DNA of 15,300 nt from Chloroflexota bacterium (GTDB lineage Bacteria; Chloroflexota; Limnocylindria; Limnocylindrales; CSP1-4): contig VGPE01000044.1 of NCBI GenBank assembly GCA_016875645.1, positions 1 through 15,300 of the forward strand. The letters are read 5' to 3'. Under the pieces are notes generated by a model. It searched no databases. It was not told the DNA's origin and saw nothing but the letters and a program-made list of their open reading frames with translations. Of the stretch, positions 5,522 through 12,985 are shown piece after piece. The position numbers were made by a program, and so were the translations under genes. Positions within the stretch are counted from its first letter, which is position 1; each line of letters opens with the position of its first letter.

Positions 5522-7363
5522 GTGACGCCCGCTGCCAGCGCCGGCGCCGTCCGGAACGATGAGGCGCGCGACGGCCCCGCGGCTCGCGATGATCACGAGG
5601 ACCGGGCCCCGAAGCGCGGCAAGACTGTCCACGGCGAGTTGGCTAACGCAGGCCACCGCGTGCTCGCGTCCGATGACGCGGAAGTCGAGGCCTATCTCGA
5701 GACAGCGCTCAACGCCCCGCCCCCCGACCGCACCGCGTCCGACCGCCCCGGCGGAGCCGTGCCGCGCGGCGAGTCGTCGGCTTCAGAGCCCGACACGGTC
5801 GTGGTCCTGGACTTCGGCAGCCAGTACGCGCAGCTGATCGCTCGGCGCATCCGCGAGCTGCACGTGTACTCGGAGCTCATGCCCTTCGACACACCGTGGG
5901 CCGAGATCGCCCGCCGCCGGCCAAGCGCATTGATCCTGAGCGGCGGTCCGGCCAGCGTCTACGACACCGGCGCGCCGCGACCCGACCCCGCCATCTGGGC
6001 CTCGGGCGTGCCGATCCTGGGCATCTGCTACGGCCTCCAGCTGATGGCGCACCAGCTCGGCGGCGAGGTCATCCCCGCCACGCGTCGCGAATACGGGCCA
6101 GCCCATGTCACGTTCACCGACGCCACGCCCAGCGGGCTCTTCGCGGGCCTGGACCGCGAGCAGCCGGTCTGGATGAGCCACGGCGACTCGATCGTCCGGC
6201 CGCCTGCAGGCTTCCGGGCGACCGCGCAGACCGACTCGACCCCGTATGCCGGTCTGACCGATTCCGAGCGCGGCCTCTACGGCATCCAGTTCCATCCCGA
6301 GGTGGTCCACACCCCGCGTGGCCGCGACATCCTGCGCAACTTCGTGGTCGGCGTCGCGGGTGCCCGGCAGACCTGGACCGCGGCCAATTTCATCGAATCT
6401 ACGGTCAGCGAGATCCGGTCCCGGGTGGACGCCCACGCCCGGGCGACCGGCTCGATCGGCCTCGTGATCTGTGCGCTGTCGGGCGGCGTTGATTCGGCCG
6501 TGGCAGCGGCCCTGGTCCATCGCGCGGTCGGCGATCGGCTGACCTGCATCTACGTGGACCACGGCCTGATGCGCAAGCGCGAGTCGGAACTGCTCCGGAT
6601 CACGTTCGAGCAGAACCTCGGCATGAAACTCGTCATGGTCGACGCGCGCGAGCGCTTCCTGGCCCGCCTCCGGAGCATCGAGGATCCGGAGCAGAAGCGC
6701 AAGATCATCGGCGACGAGTTCATCCGCGTCTTCGAGGAGCAGGCAGCGACGCTCTCGCGGGATTCGCCGATCGACTTCCTGACGCAGGGCACGCTCTACC
6801 CGGACGTCATCGAATCGACCACATCCGACACCAAGGCCGCCCACAAGATCAAGAGCCACCACAACGTCGGCGGGCTGCCGGCCGACCTGCGCTTCACCCT
6901 GATCGAGCCGCTGCGTCACCTGTTCAAGGACGAGGTGCGCGCCGTCGGGCTGGAGTTGGGCCTGCCCGAAGCGATGGTCCTGCGACAGCCGTTCCCTGGA
7001 CCGGGCCTGGCGATCCGGATCATCGGCGAGGTCACACGCGAACGGCTCGACACGCTCCGCGAGGCAGACTGGATCGTCATCGACGAGATCAAGGCCGCCA
7101 ACCTGTATCGGAGCCTTTGGCAGAGCTTCGCGATCCTGACCCCGGTCCGGAGCGTGGGCGTGATGGGCGACCTGCGCACCTACGCGAACGTGGTGGCCAT
7201 CCGCGCCGTGACCTCCGAGGACGGCATGACGGCTGACTGGGCGAAGCTGCCCTACGAGGTGCTCGCGAAGATCTCCAGCCGGATCGTGAATGAGGTCCCC
7301 GGCGTCAATCGCGTCGTGTACGACATCAGCAGCAAGCCGCCGGCCACCATCGAGTGGGAGTAG
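5522..7363 (+). CDS. guaA: GMP synthase (glutamine-hydrolysing), with N-terminal extension
   Basis: The enzyme converts XMP, ATP and glutamine to GMP in the cytoplasm. The order is a class I glutamine amidotransferase (VVVLDFGSQYAQLIARRIRE, nucleophile Cys169 in GICYG, His258 and Glu260 in FHPEV), an ATP pyrophosphatase domain with the PP-loop SGGVDS at 320-325, and the dimerisation domain ending in the invariant DISSKPPATIEWE. The core is complete. The frame runs 92 residues upstream of the normal beginning, giving 613 residues against roughly 510-530 usual. That extra part is hydrophilic, rich in Asp, Glu, Ala and Pro, with one helix-like stretch (VLASDDAEVEAYLETALN). The GTG at 5522 has no good ribosome site. 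A GTG at 5759 (GCGGAG just upstream) would give a 534-residue protein of nearly normal length, so the start is uncertain. It probably works with GuaB-type enzymes elsewhere on the chromosome. Confidence 0.95.
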   Translation: MTPAASAGAVRNDEARDGPAARDDHEDRAPKRGKTVHGELANAGHRVLASDDAEVEAYLETALNAPPPDRTASDRPGGAVPRGESSASEPDTVVVLDFGSQYAQLIARRIRELHVYSELMPFDTPWAEIARRRPSALILSGGPASVYDTGAPRPDPAIWASGVPILGICYGLQLMAHQLGGEVIPATRREYGPAHVTFTDATPSGLFAGLDREQPVWMSHGDSIVRPPAGFRATAQTDSTPYAGLTDSERGLYGIQFHPEVVHTPRGRDILRNFVVGVAGARQTWTAANFIESTVSEIRSRVDAHARATGSIGLVICALSGGVDSAVAAALVHRAVGDRLTCIYVDHGLMRKRESELLRITFEQNLGMKLVMVDARERFLARLRSIEDPEQKRKIIGDEFIRVFEEQAATLSRDSPIDFLTQGTLYPDVIESTTSDTKAAHKIKSHHNVGGLPADLRFTLIEPLRHLFKDEVRAVGLELGLPEAMVLRQPFPGPGLAIRIIGEVTRERLDTLREADWIVIDEIKAANLYRSLWQSFAILTPVRSVGVMGDLRTYANVVAIRAVTSEDGMTADWAKLPYEVLAKISSRIVNEVPGVNRVVYDISSKPPATIEWE

Positions 7364-7382
7364 GAGCGCCGGGTTGTGCTCC
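7363..7382 (+). terminator. Weak hairpin after guaA
   Basis: GGAGC (7363-7367) and GCTCC (7378-7382) can pair around a 10-base loop starting at the guaA stop codon. The stem is short and no T-tract follows. An 11-base repeat, ACCATCGAGTG, occurs in the guaA end (7346-7356) and again just after it (7394-7404). Confidence 0.25.
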
Positions 7383-7450
7383 GGCCGGGGCCGACCATCG
7401 AGTGCGGCCACCGGTACTGACGGACTAGTCGCGGTCGTCGTCGCTGCGCC

Positions 7451-7456
7451 CAGAAT
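7451..7456 (+). promoter_or_regulatory. Candidate -10 box deciding the start of the CxxC protein
   Basis: CAGAAT resembles TATAAT and ends 7 bases before the ATG at 7464. It overlaps the in-frame ATG at 7455, so if it is a true -10 box, transcription would begin at or near 7464 and the upstream ATG could not be used. Confidence 0.35.
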
Positions 7457-7463
7457 GACCGGC

Positions 7464-7967
7464 ATGTCGATTGAACAGCCGGATCCGGGTGTCCTGGCAG
7501 CCGCCAGCCCCATCGACCCAGCGACGGACCCGGCGAATTGGGTCCCGGTCGAGGCGCCGGGCCCGCGCTGCCCCTGGTGCTCGGCTGCTCTCCAGACCCT
7601 CGACACCCCGAATTGCCCGATCTGCAACGCACAGCTGTCCGGCGCGGCAGACCCCGGGCTGCCGGGCCTCACCGTCGTGGCGCCGCCGGCCAAGCCTGCC
7701 CCAGTCGAGATGGTCAAGCGCAACCGACTGCTCGCCTGGATCAGCGGCGAGGTCCTCGACGAGCAGGCGAACGAGGGTGGCCCCGAGGCCGCGCCAGAAG
7801 CGCTGGCGCCGCCCAGCCGCGACGTCCGCCGCGAGATCCTGCGCATCCAACTCGACGCCGCCGGAATCGAGCTGCCGCTCGTCGTGGACGACCCGGACGC
7901 GCCCCTGACCGCGCCTGCCGCGTCCACGGCCGACGGCGCACCCGCCGGCGAGTCAACCGCCGCCTGA
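7464..7967 (+). CDS. Small double-CxxC (zinc-ribbon-like) protein, unknown function
   Basis: The 167-residue soluble protein has one recognisable element: CPWC at 36-39 and CPIC at 51-54, a pair of knuckles eleven residues apart that should bind one zinc ion. Flanking regions are Pro/Ala-rich. A later helical segment, SRDVRREILRIQLDAAGIELP (about 118-138), looks ordered, and the C-terminal tail is low-complexity. There is no signal peptide or membrane helix. The ATG at 7464 is chosen over 7455 because of the -10-like box. It sits about 100 bases after guaA and is followed by a strong hairpin, so it is probably a single-gene unit. It may contact nucleic acid or protein; no function can be assigned. 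Confidence 0.65.
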   Translation: MSIEQPDPGVLAAASPIDPATDPANWVPVEAPGPRCPWCSAALQTLDTPNCPICNAQLSGAADPGLPGLTVVAPPAKPAPVEMVKRNRLLAWISGEVLDEQANEGGPEAAPEALAPPSRDVRREILRIQLDAAGIELPLVVDDPDAPLTAPAASTADGAPAGESTAA

Positions 7968-7970
7968 CCT

Positions 7971-7990
7971 CGGCGAGCTCTCGCTCGCCG
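7971..7990 (+). terminator. 8-bp hairpin with tetraloop after the CxxC gene
   Basis: CGGCGAGC-TCTC-GCTCGCCG is a perfect 8-bp stem with a 4-base loop, starting 3 bases after the stop codon at 7965-7967. The position and strength fit a terminator, although no T-tract follows; the hairpins after other genes here also lack one. Confidence 0.45.
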
Positions 7991-8034
7991 GCGCCCAGAC
8001 CACACCGCCCGCGGCCCTCGGGGCCGGCGCGTGC

Positions 8035-8040
8035 CATCCT
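8035..8040 (+). promoter_or_regulatory. Weak candidate -10 box for the unknown gene at 8047
   Basis: CATCCT keeps the A at position 2 and the T at position 6 of TANNNT and ends 6 bases before the ATG at 8047. No ribosome site precedes that ATG. It is weak alone; it is listed because its spacing repeats that of two other genes in the window. Confidence 0.22.
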
Positions 8041-8046
8041 CCACGC

Positions 8047-8505
8047 ATGTCCGACCGCCTCCCTGCGCCCGGCCCTTCCTACATTCGTGAACGCGAGATC
8101 CATCTCGGGGATCGACGGGCGCACGTGGGGATGAGCCGCCCCACCACACTGGACGACGGCTGGTGGCTGGCGATCCTGTGGGCCGCCGACCACGAGGGCC
8201 TTCTGACGTTCCGCGATGTCGCGCCAGCGGCCGGGCCGCCACCCGACCCGCCGCTCCTGCGACTCGGGCCGATCCTCGCGGGCAACCTCTCGGGGCTGAT
8301 CCTCGAGGAGGACAACCGCCTGTCGGTCCGCCTGGGGGCACTCGCGCCGCCGGCAGATCCCACCAAGCCGTGGCGGACCCCGCTGGCAGTGCGGGCCGCG
8401 TTCAAGTGGGAGCCGATGCGGGCTGCGACGATGCGCCCCAACGAGCTCGCCGCGACGGTGGTCGATGCGTTCGCCCGCGGCCTGGAGTCACTGGGCCGCC
8501 GCTGA
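8047..8505 (+). CDS. Hypothetical soluble protein
   Basis: I do not recognise this 152-residue protein. It begins MSDRLPAPGPSYIREREIHL and then has an ordered part with TTLDDGWWLAILWAADHEG, a Pro-rich stretch (APAAGPPPDPPLL), a strand-like LSGLILEEDNRLSVRLG and a C-terminal helix, ELAATVVDAFARGLESLG. There is no membrane segment, cysteine motif or signal peptide. It is a real gene by position: it fills the space between two hairpins, is in frame throughout and has the codon character of its neighbours. It lies between the CxxC gene and the UPF0182 gene on the same strand, but each has its own candidate promoter. Confidence 0.6.
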   Translation: MSDRLPAPGPSYIREREIHLGDRRAHVGMSRPTTLDDGWWLAILWAADHEGLLTFRDVAPAAGPPPDPPLLRLGPILAGNLSGLILEEDNRLSVRLGALAPPADPTKPWRTPLAVRAAFKWEPMRAATMRPNELAATVVDAFARGLESLGRR

Positions 8506-8521
8506 GCCCGCGATGTCCCGG

Positions 8522-8536
8522 GCCCGCCGGCCGGGC
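8522..8536 (+). terminator. GC-rich hairpin before the UPF0182 promoter
   Basis: GCCCG-CCGGC-CGGGC is a short perfect stem located 17 bases after the stop of the unknown gene and 19 bases before the TATACT box. It could end the upstream transcript or lie within the -35 area of the downstream promoter. GC-rich chance pairing is possible. Confidence 0.25.
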
Positions 8537-8554
8537 GCCAGACGTTCCTCACGG

Positions 8555-8560
8555 TATACT
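8555..8560 (+). promoter_or_regulatory. Strong -10 box upstream of the UPF0182 gene
   Basis: TATACT is five of six bases identical to TATAAT and stands out in very GC-rich DNA. It ends 10 bases before the ATG at 8571, so the message would have a leader of only a few bases. No ribosome site lies in that gap. No good -35 hexamer is visible. Confidence 0.55.
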
Positions 8561-8570
8561 CCCCGGACCC

Positions 8571-11500
8571 ATGCGCGACCTGTTCGATGAATTCATGGAG
8601 GAGCTGCGCCGCCGGCAGACCGGTGAGCCTGCCGCGGAGCAGTCCGCGGCTTCGACGCGGCCGACGGACAAGCCCACCGACGACGACGAGACCGCCGACG
8701 GTGACGATCGCGCCGCTGCGACGGAGGGGAACGATCCCACCGACGGGCCCGACGCGGGCGAGCCGACGAGCGATGAGGCCTCCGACGAGCAGGTGCGAGA
8801 CGAGCAGGCCGACCACGAGCCCGCAGCCGAGCGCCCGCGCCCCCGGGCCGTCGGGGGTGCCGGCGGTCGCGGTGGCGGCGGATCGCGGCCGCGCACCCGG
8901 GTGGGCGGTCCCAACGACGGCGCGGATTGGCGCGATCAACTGGGGGGTGTCGGCCGGCGCCTTGGCCTGATCGCGGTCCTGGTCGTCGTCATTCTGCTGC
9001 TCGGATTCCTGGGCTCCGGTGTCGACCTGCTCACCGACAACATCTGGTACCGCAGCATCGGCCTGGACGATGTCTTCTGGACCCGGTTGGCTGCCCAGTT
9101 CGGCCTCTTCCTCGGGGTGCTGGTGCTGGGACTGCTGTTCCTCGTGGGCAACCTCTGGCTGGCCGGTCGACTGGTTCCGCCGCCCGACCCCACCCGCCAG
9201 AGCCGAGTTCGCGGCTGGATCCAGCGGATGCTGGAATCCGGGGCCGACGAACCGGGCGGTGGGGGCGGCCTGTTCGGTGGCGGTCCCGTCGGCGGGCCGG
9301 GCGGTCGTCCGCCGTACGGCCGGCCTCGCGGCCCAGGTGGTACCGGCGCGCGGGCGGTCGAGATCGAACTGCCGGACCTCACCCCGGCGGCCGTCTGGGT
9401 CGCGGTCGGGTTCGGCCTGCTGGTCGCTCTGGGCCTGGCCACCACGGTCTCGGGGCGCTGGGAGACCGTCCTCCTGTGGAGCAATCAGGTCCCCTTCAGT
9501 CCTGACCCGGCGACACCCGTCACGGATCCCATCTTCGGCCGCGACATCGGCTTCTTCATGTTCGAGCTGCCGTTCCTGCGCCTCGCCCAGGCGCTTGCGA
9601 ATGCGCTCTTGCTGACCGGCCTGGTGGTCGCGCTGGGTCGCTATCTGGCCGCCGCGGCTCGCGGTGGCTTCGCCTTCGTGACCCCGGTCCGCGTTCACCT
9701 GGCGGTGCTCGCGGGGCTCTACCTGCTGTCGATCGCCGCCGGCTACCAGCTCGACAAGTACGAGTTGGTCTATGGCGACAACGGCTTCGCCACCGGCGTC
9801 AGCTATACCGACCAGAACGCCCGCTTCCTCGCCTTCGATGTCCTGACCGTGATCGCCGGCCTGGCCGCGGCGCTGCTGATCGGGGGCGCCTTCACCCAGC
9901 TCCTGTGGCCGCTCGGCCTCGCGATCGGCGCTTGGGTGCTCGCATCGATCGTGCTCTCGGGCATCTACCCCGAGGTTGTCCAGCGCTTCAGCGTCACGCC
10001 CAACGAGTTCGCGCAGGAGCGGCGGTACATCGCCAACAACATCGAGATGACGCGGCTCGCGTTCAACCTGCTGCCCTGGGAGACACGCGGCTATCGCGGC
10101 GACGCGCCGCTGTCGTCGGATGGCATTGCGGAGGAGGTGGCCACGTTCCGCAACGCGCGGTTGTGGGACTACCGGCCACTGGGGCTGACGCTGGACCAGA
10201 TCCAGACGGTGCGCCAGTACTACGACTTCTACGACGTGGACACGGACCGCTACCTCGTCAACGGCGAGACGCGCCAGGTGATGCTGTCCGCGCGCGAGCT
10301 CGCCCAGGACCGGACCGGCGCCACCAGCTGGGTGAACGAGCGTCTGACCTACACGCACGGCGTGGGGCTCACCACGGTGCCTGTCAACGAAGTGACCGCG
10401 GAGGGGCTGCCTCGGCTCTGGGTCCGCGACCTGCCGCCGGTCTCCGTGCCCGGGCTGCCGACCGTCAACCAGCCCCGGATCTACTTCGGAGAGCGCCCCA
10501 GCTCGTACGTCATCGTCAACGCGCGGCAGCCCGAGTTCGACTATCCGCGCTCGGACAGCGAGGAGGCAATCACCACCAGTTGGGCAGGCCGGACGGGGAT
10601 CCGGCTCGACTCGACGTTCACCCGGCTGCTGTTCGCAATGCGCTTCCGCGATCTCAACCTGATGATCAGCGACCAGGTGACCGCCGACAGCCAGCTGCTC
10701 ATGTTCCGATCGTTGTCGGCGCGTCTCACGCGCGTTGCGCCGTTCCTGCGCTACGACCGCGATCCGTACCTGGTCGTGGGTGATGACGGGCGCCTGGTCT
10801 ACATCCAGGACGCGTTCACCACCAGCGACCGCTTCCCGCACGCGCAGCCGTTCTTCCCGAGCCAGCTGGGGGAGACCACGGGTCTCTCGGGCGCGCCGTT
10901 CAACTACATCCGCAACAGCGTCAAGGTGGTCATGGACGCCTACGACGGCACGATGAATTTTTACGTGGCCGATCCGAACGATCCCATCCTGCGCGCCTAT
11001 ACGGGCGTCTTCCCGGGTCTGTTCCGCCCGATGGCGGACGTGCCGGCCGACCTGGTGCCGCACCTGCGGGTGCCGGAGGAACTGTTCAACGTCCAGACGC
11101 GCGTGTTCGCGACGTACCACGTCACCCAGCCCGAGACGTTCTACCAGCGGACCGACCTGTGGACGGTGCCCACCGAGTCCGGCAGCGAGCAATCGCTCCC
11201 GACCGAGGCCTACTACGTGGTCATGCGGATGCCCGGCGAGCCCGAGCCGGAGTTCCTGCTGCTCCAGCCGATGGTTCCGCAACGGCGCCCGAACATGATC
11301 GCGTGGGTCGCCGCCCGCAACGACCCGGAGCACTACGGCCAGGTGCGCGTCTACCAGTTCCCCCAGGACACGTCGGTCCTTGGCCCCAGCCAGATCGAGG
11401 CCCAGATCAGCGCGGATCCCGCGATCAGCCAGCAGATCACCCTCTGGAACCAGTCGGGCAGCCAGGTGATCCGTGGCAACCTGCTGGTGCTGCCCATCCA

Positions 11501-11918
11501 GGACTCCATCATCTATCTGCAGCCGGTCTATCTCCAGTCCACGACCAGCGCCCTGCCACAGTTCCAGCGGATCATCGTGGCCTCGACGTCGCGGATCACC
11601 TGGGCCAACAGCCTGACCGAGGCGCTCAACCTGCTGCTCGCCGGCGGGCCCGGTCCCACGCCCACGCCGGGCCCGGGTCCCACGCCATCGCCGGGCGCCT
11701 CCCCCGCACCGACCCCGGGCCCGACCATCGGACCCGGCATCCCGCCGCCGCCGGCCGGTGACGTGGCCGCGCTGGTCGCCTACGCCAACGAGCACTTCGA
11801 GCTCGCCCAGGCAGCGCTGCGCGCCGGCGACTTCGCGCGCTACGGCCTGGAGATCGAAGCGGTCAACGCGGCGCTGCGGCTGCTGGCCGAACTCGTCCCG
11901 GCGTCGGCCGCCCCGTAG
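8571..11918 (+). CDS. UPF0182 family large membrane protein
   Basis: The 1115-residue member of COG1615/UPF0182 belongs to a widespread envelope family of unknown role. Order: a disordered, acidic then Gly/Arg-rich N-terminus (about 1-120); two helices (about 129-148 and 173-200); a Gly/Pro-rich cytoplasmic loop (about 225-262); five more helices (about 273-294, 333-362, 374-398, 419-442, 443-466); then a large, probably extracytoplasmic domain. The latter carries family-type motifs such as ERRYIANNIEMTRLAF, VNGETRQVMLSARE and FNYIRNSVKVVMDAYDGTM. A Pro/Thr-rich tandem linker (about 1028-1062) separates the final helical tail (YANEHFELAQAALRAGDFARYGLEIEAVN), itself a family feature. I chose the ATG at 8571 because the TATACT box sits just upstream; an open frame continues further back to 8163 but overlaps the previous gene. 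The longer-than-core N-terminus is unusual. The next gene starts 18 bases after the stop. Confidence 0.88.
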   Translation: MRDLFDEFMEELRRRQTGEPAAEQSAASTRPTDKPTDDDETADGDDRAAATEGNDPTDGPDAGEPTSDEASDEQVRDEQADHEPAAERPRPRAVGGAGGRGGGGSRPRTRVGGPNDGADWRDQLGGVGRRLGLIAVLVVVILLLGFLGSGVDLLTDNIWYRSIGLDDVFWTRLAAQFGLFLGVLVLGLLFLVGNLWLAGRLVPPPDPTRQSRVRGWIQRMLESGADEPGGGGGLFGGGPVGGPGGRPPYGRPRGPGGTGARAVEIELPDLTPAAVWVAVGFGLLVALGLATTVSGRWETVLLWSNQVPFSPDPATPVTDPIFGRDIGFFMFELPFLRLAQALANALLLTGLVVALGRYLAAAARGGFAFVTPVRVHLAVLAGLYLLSIAAGYQLDKYELVYGDNGFATGVSYTDQNARFLAFDVLTVIAGLAAALLIGGAFTQLLWPLGLAIGAWVLASIVLSGIYPEVVQRFSVTPNEFAQERRYIANNIEMTRLAFNLLPWETRGYRGDAPLSSDGIAEEVATFRNARLWDYRPLGLTLDQIQTVRQYYDFYDVDTDRYLVNGETRQVMLSARELAQDRTGATSWVNERLTYTHGVGLTTVPVNEVTAEGLPRLWVRDLPPVSVPGLPTVNQPRIYFGERPSSYVIVNARQPEFDYPRSDSEEAITTSWAGRTGIRLDSTFTRLLFAMRFRDLNLMISDQVTADSQLLMFRSLSARLTRVAPFLRYDRDPYLVVGDDGRLVYIQDAFTTSDRFPHAQPFFPSQLGETTGLSGAPFNYIRNSVKVVMDAYDGTMNFYVADPNDPILRAYTGVFPGLFRPMADVPADLVPHLRVPEELFNVQTRVFATYHVTQPETFYQRTDLWTVPTESGSEQSLPTEAYYVVMRMPGEPEPEFLLLQPMVPQRRPNMIAWVAARNDPEHYGQVRVYQFPQDTSVLGPSQIEAQISADPAISQQITLWNQSGSQVIRGNLLVLPIQDSIIYLQPVYLQSTTSALPQFQRIIVASTSRITWANSLTEALNLLLAGGPGPTPTPGPGPTPSPGASPAPTPGPTIGPGIPPPPAGDVAALVAYANEHFELAQAALRAGDFARYGLEIEAVNAALRLLAELVPASAAP
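11652..11699 (+). repeat. 24-base tandem repeat encoding a Pro/Thr linker
   Basis: Two copies of 24 bases (11652-11675 and 11676-11699) differ at four positions and encode GPTPTPGP and GPTPSPGA in frame within the UPF0182 gene. Similar Pro-rich codons continue to about 11755. Such in-frame repeats change length by slippage or recombination and encode a flexible, probably exposed, linker. Confidence 0.7.
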
Positions 11919-11936
11919 GAGGAACCGGGAACGGCG

Positions 11937-12887
11937 ATGTCGTGGCTGGCGGCCACCCGGGCATCGGCGCTGCTCCTCGTGGAACGACCGGGCCTCGCGG
12001 TGGTCGGCCTTGCCGGGTTCCTGGCGCGCGGCGGCCTCCTGCTGTTCGTCCTCCCGTTCGTGACGCTTCCGACGCCGGTCGGGATCGGCAACTGGATCGG
12101 CCCCACATCCATCACGGCGTCCGGGCCATCGGAGCGTCTGCTCTGGTTGATGGGGGCGATCGTCGCCATCCTGGTCGCGGCCCTCGCGATCGGTACCGTG
12201 CTCGGGTCGTTCGCGGACCGTGCGCTCTTCGGCGCCGCAGAGGGCGGGAACCGCACGGGCGGACGGTCGCGTCGCAGGTCGGACACGGTCGTGGTGATTG
12301 CTCGACTGGCCGTGATCCGGCTGCTGGCTCTCGCCCCGGTCGCGCTCGCTCTTGCGTGGTCGGCGCAACGATTCGGCGCGGCGACCTACCGCGAGTTGAT
12401 CCTCCCCGACGAACTGGTGACGCCCCTGGTGCTGCGGGTGCTCGACCGGACGCGTGATGCGGTCGCCATTGTGGTCCTGGCCTGGCTGCTGGGCGAGTTC
12501 GTCGGCGGCGTCGCCGTTCGCCATCACCTGCGTCGGGGCGATCCGATCCCGCTTGCGTTGGTGCGGCCGATGATCGACCTTGTCCGGCGGCCCTTGACCA
12601 CGCTCGCGACGTTCGTCGCCGGGGCGGTCGCGGTCCTCGTCGCGGTGGCGCCGCCACTGATGCTCTGCTGGGTCCTCTTCCGAGGCGTGCGCGCCGCGAT
12701 CGGCGAAGGTCACATCGTGATGACCATTGCGGCAGTCATGGTGTTCGTCGCGGCCTGGACGGCGGCCCTCTGGGTGGCGGGCCTCGTGGCCGCATGGCGC
12801 AGCATGCTCGGCAGTTACGAGGTCCTCCGCGCTGCAGGGCACGCGCCCGCGCGGGCTCTGCCGAGGACCCAGCCGGCGGAGGCCTGA
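11937..12887 (+). CDS. Polytopic membrane protein, unknown function
   Basis: The 316-residue protein has about six hydrophobic segments, including LAVVGLAGFLARGGLLLFVL near the N-terminus, LLWLMGAIVAILVAALAIG, a helix after a basic GGRSRRRS loop, DAVAIVVLAWLLGEFVGG, TTLATFVAGAVAVLVAVAPPL and TIAAVMVFVAAWTAALWVAG. No enzyme or transporter motif was recognised. AGGAGG (11917-11922) overlaps the UPF0182 stop codon and lies 14 bases before the ATG, a long but plausible spacing. With an 18-base intergenic gap this suggests co-transcription and perhaps a shared envelope function. The organisation resembles generic membrane-anchoring proteins, but I will not name a function. Confidence 0.72.
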   Translation: MSWLAATRASALLLVERPGLAVVGLAGFLARGGLLLFVLPFVTLPTPVGIGNWIGPTSITASGPSERLLWLMGAIVAILVAALAIGTVLGSFADRALFGAAEGGNRTGGRSRRRSDTVVVIARLAVIRLLALAPVALALAWSAQRFGAATYRELILPDELVTPLVLRVLDRTRDAVAIVVLAWLLGEFVGGVAVRHHLRRGDPIPLALVRPMIDLVRRPLTTLATFVAGAVAVLVAVAPPLMLCWVLFRGVRAAIGEGHIVMTIAAVMVFVAAWTAALWVAGLVAAWRSMLGSYEVLRAAGHAPARALPRTQPAEA

Positions 12888-12898
12888 TCGAGCCCTGC

Positions 12899-12904
12899 TA
12901 GACT
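12899..12904 (+). promoter_or_regulatory. Candidate -10 box for the CxxC/CPBP gene pair
   Basis: TAGACT fits TANNNT and lies 11 bases after the stop of the membrane-protein gene. The ATG at 12986 is 81 bases further, so this message would have a real leader, unlike others here. The leader contains a small bulged hairpin, CCG-C-CACG / CGTG-CGG (12913-12932), and CGGAGG (12966-12971), 14 bases before the ATG. Confidence 0.35.
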
Positions 12905-12985
12905 GCGCCGATCCGCCACGCCCGTCGTGCGGACCTTGAGGCGCGGTCCTGATGCGACGCGCGAACGGAGGCAGGCAGCCCCCGG

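Noticed and set aside
7346..7404. Direct repeat ACCATCGAGTG at the guaA end and just downstream, as an attachment-site-like duplication
   Set aside because: Eleven bases are too few, and no integrase, tRNA or foreign genes lie nearby; likely chance or a tiny local duplication.
5783..8341. An 852-codon minus-strand open frame opposite guaA and the CxxC gene
   Set aside because: It lies antisense to an unambiguous GMP synthase, has biased composition and no recognisable motif.
8079..12842. A 1587-codon open frame on the minus strand, opposite the UPF0182 and membrane-protein genes
   Set aside because: It is an antisense shadow of GC-rich codons: the product is dominated by Arg, Gln, Asp, His and Gly without domain structure, while the plus strand encodes recognisable proteins.
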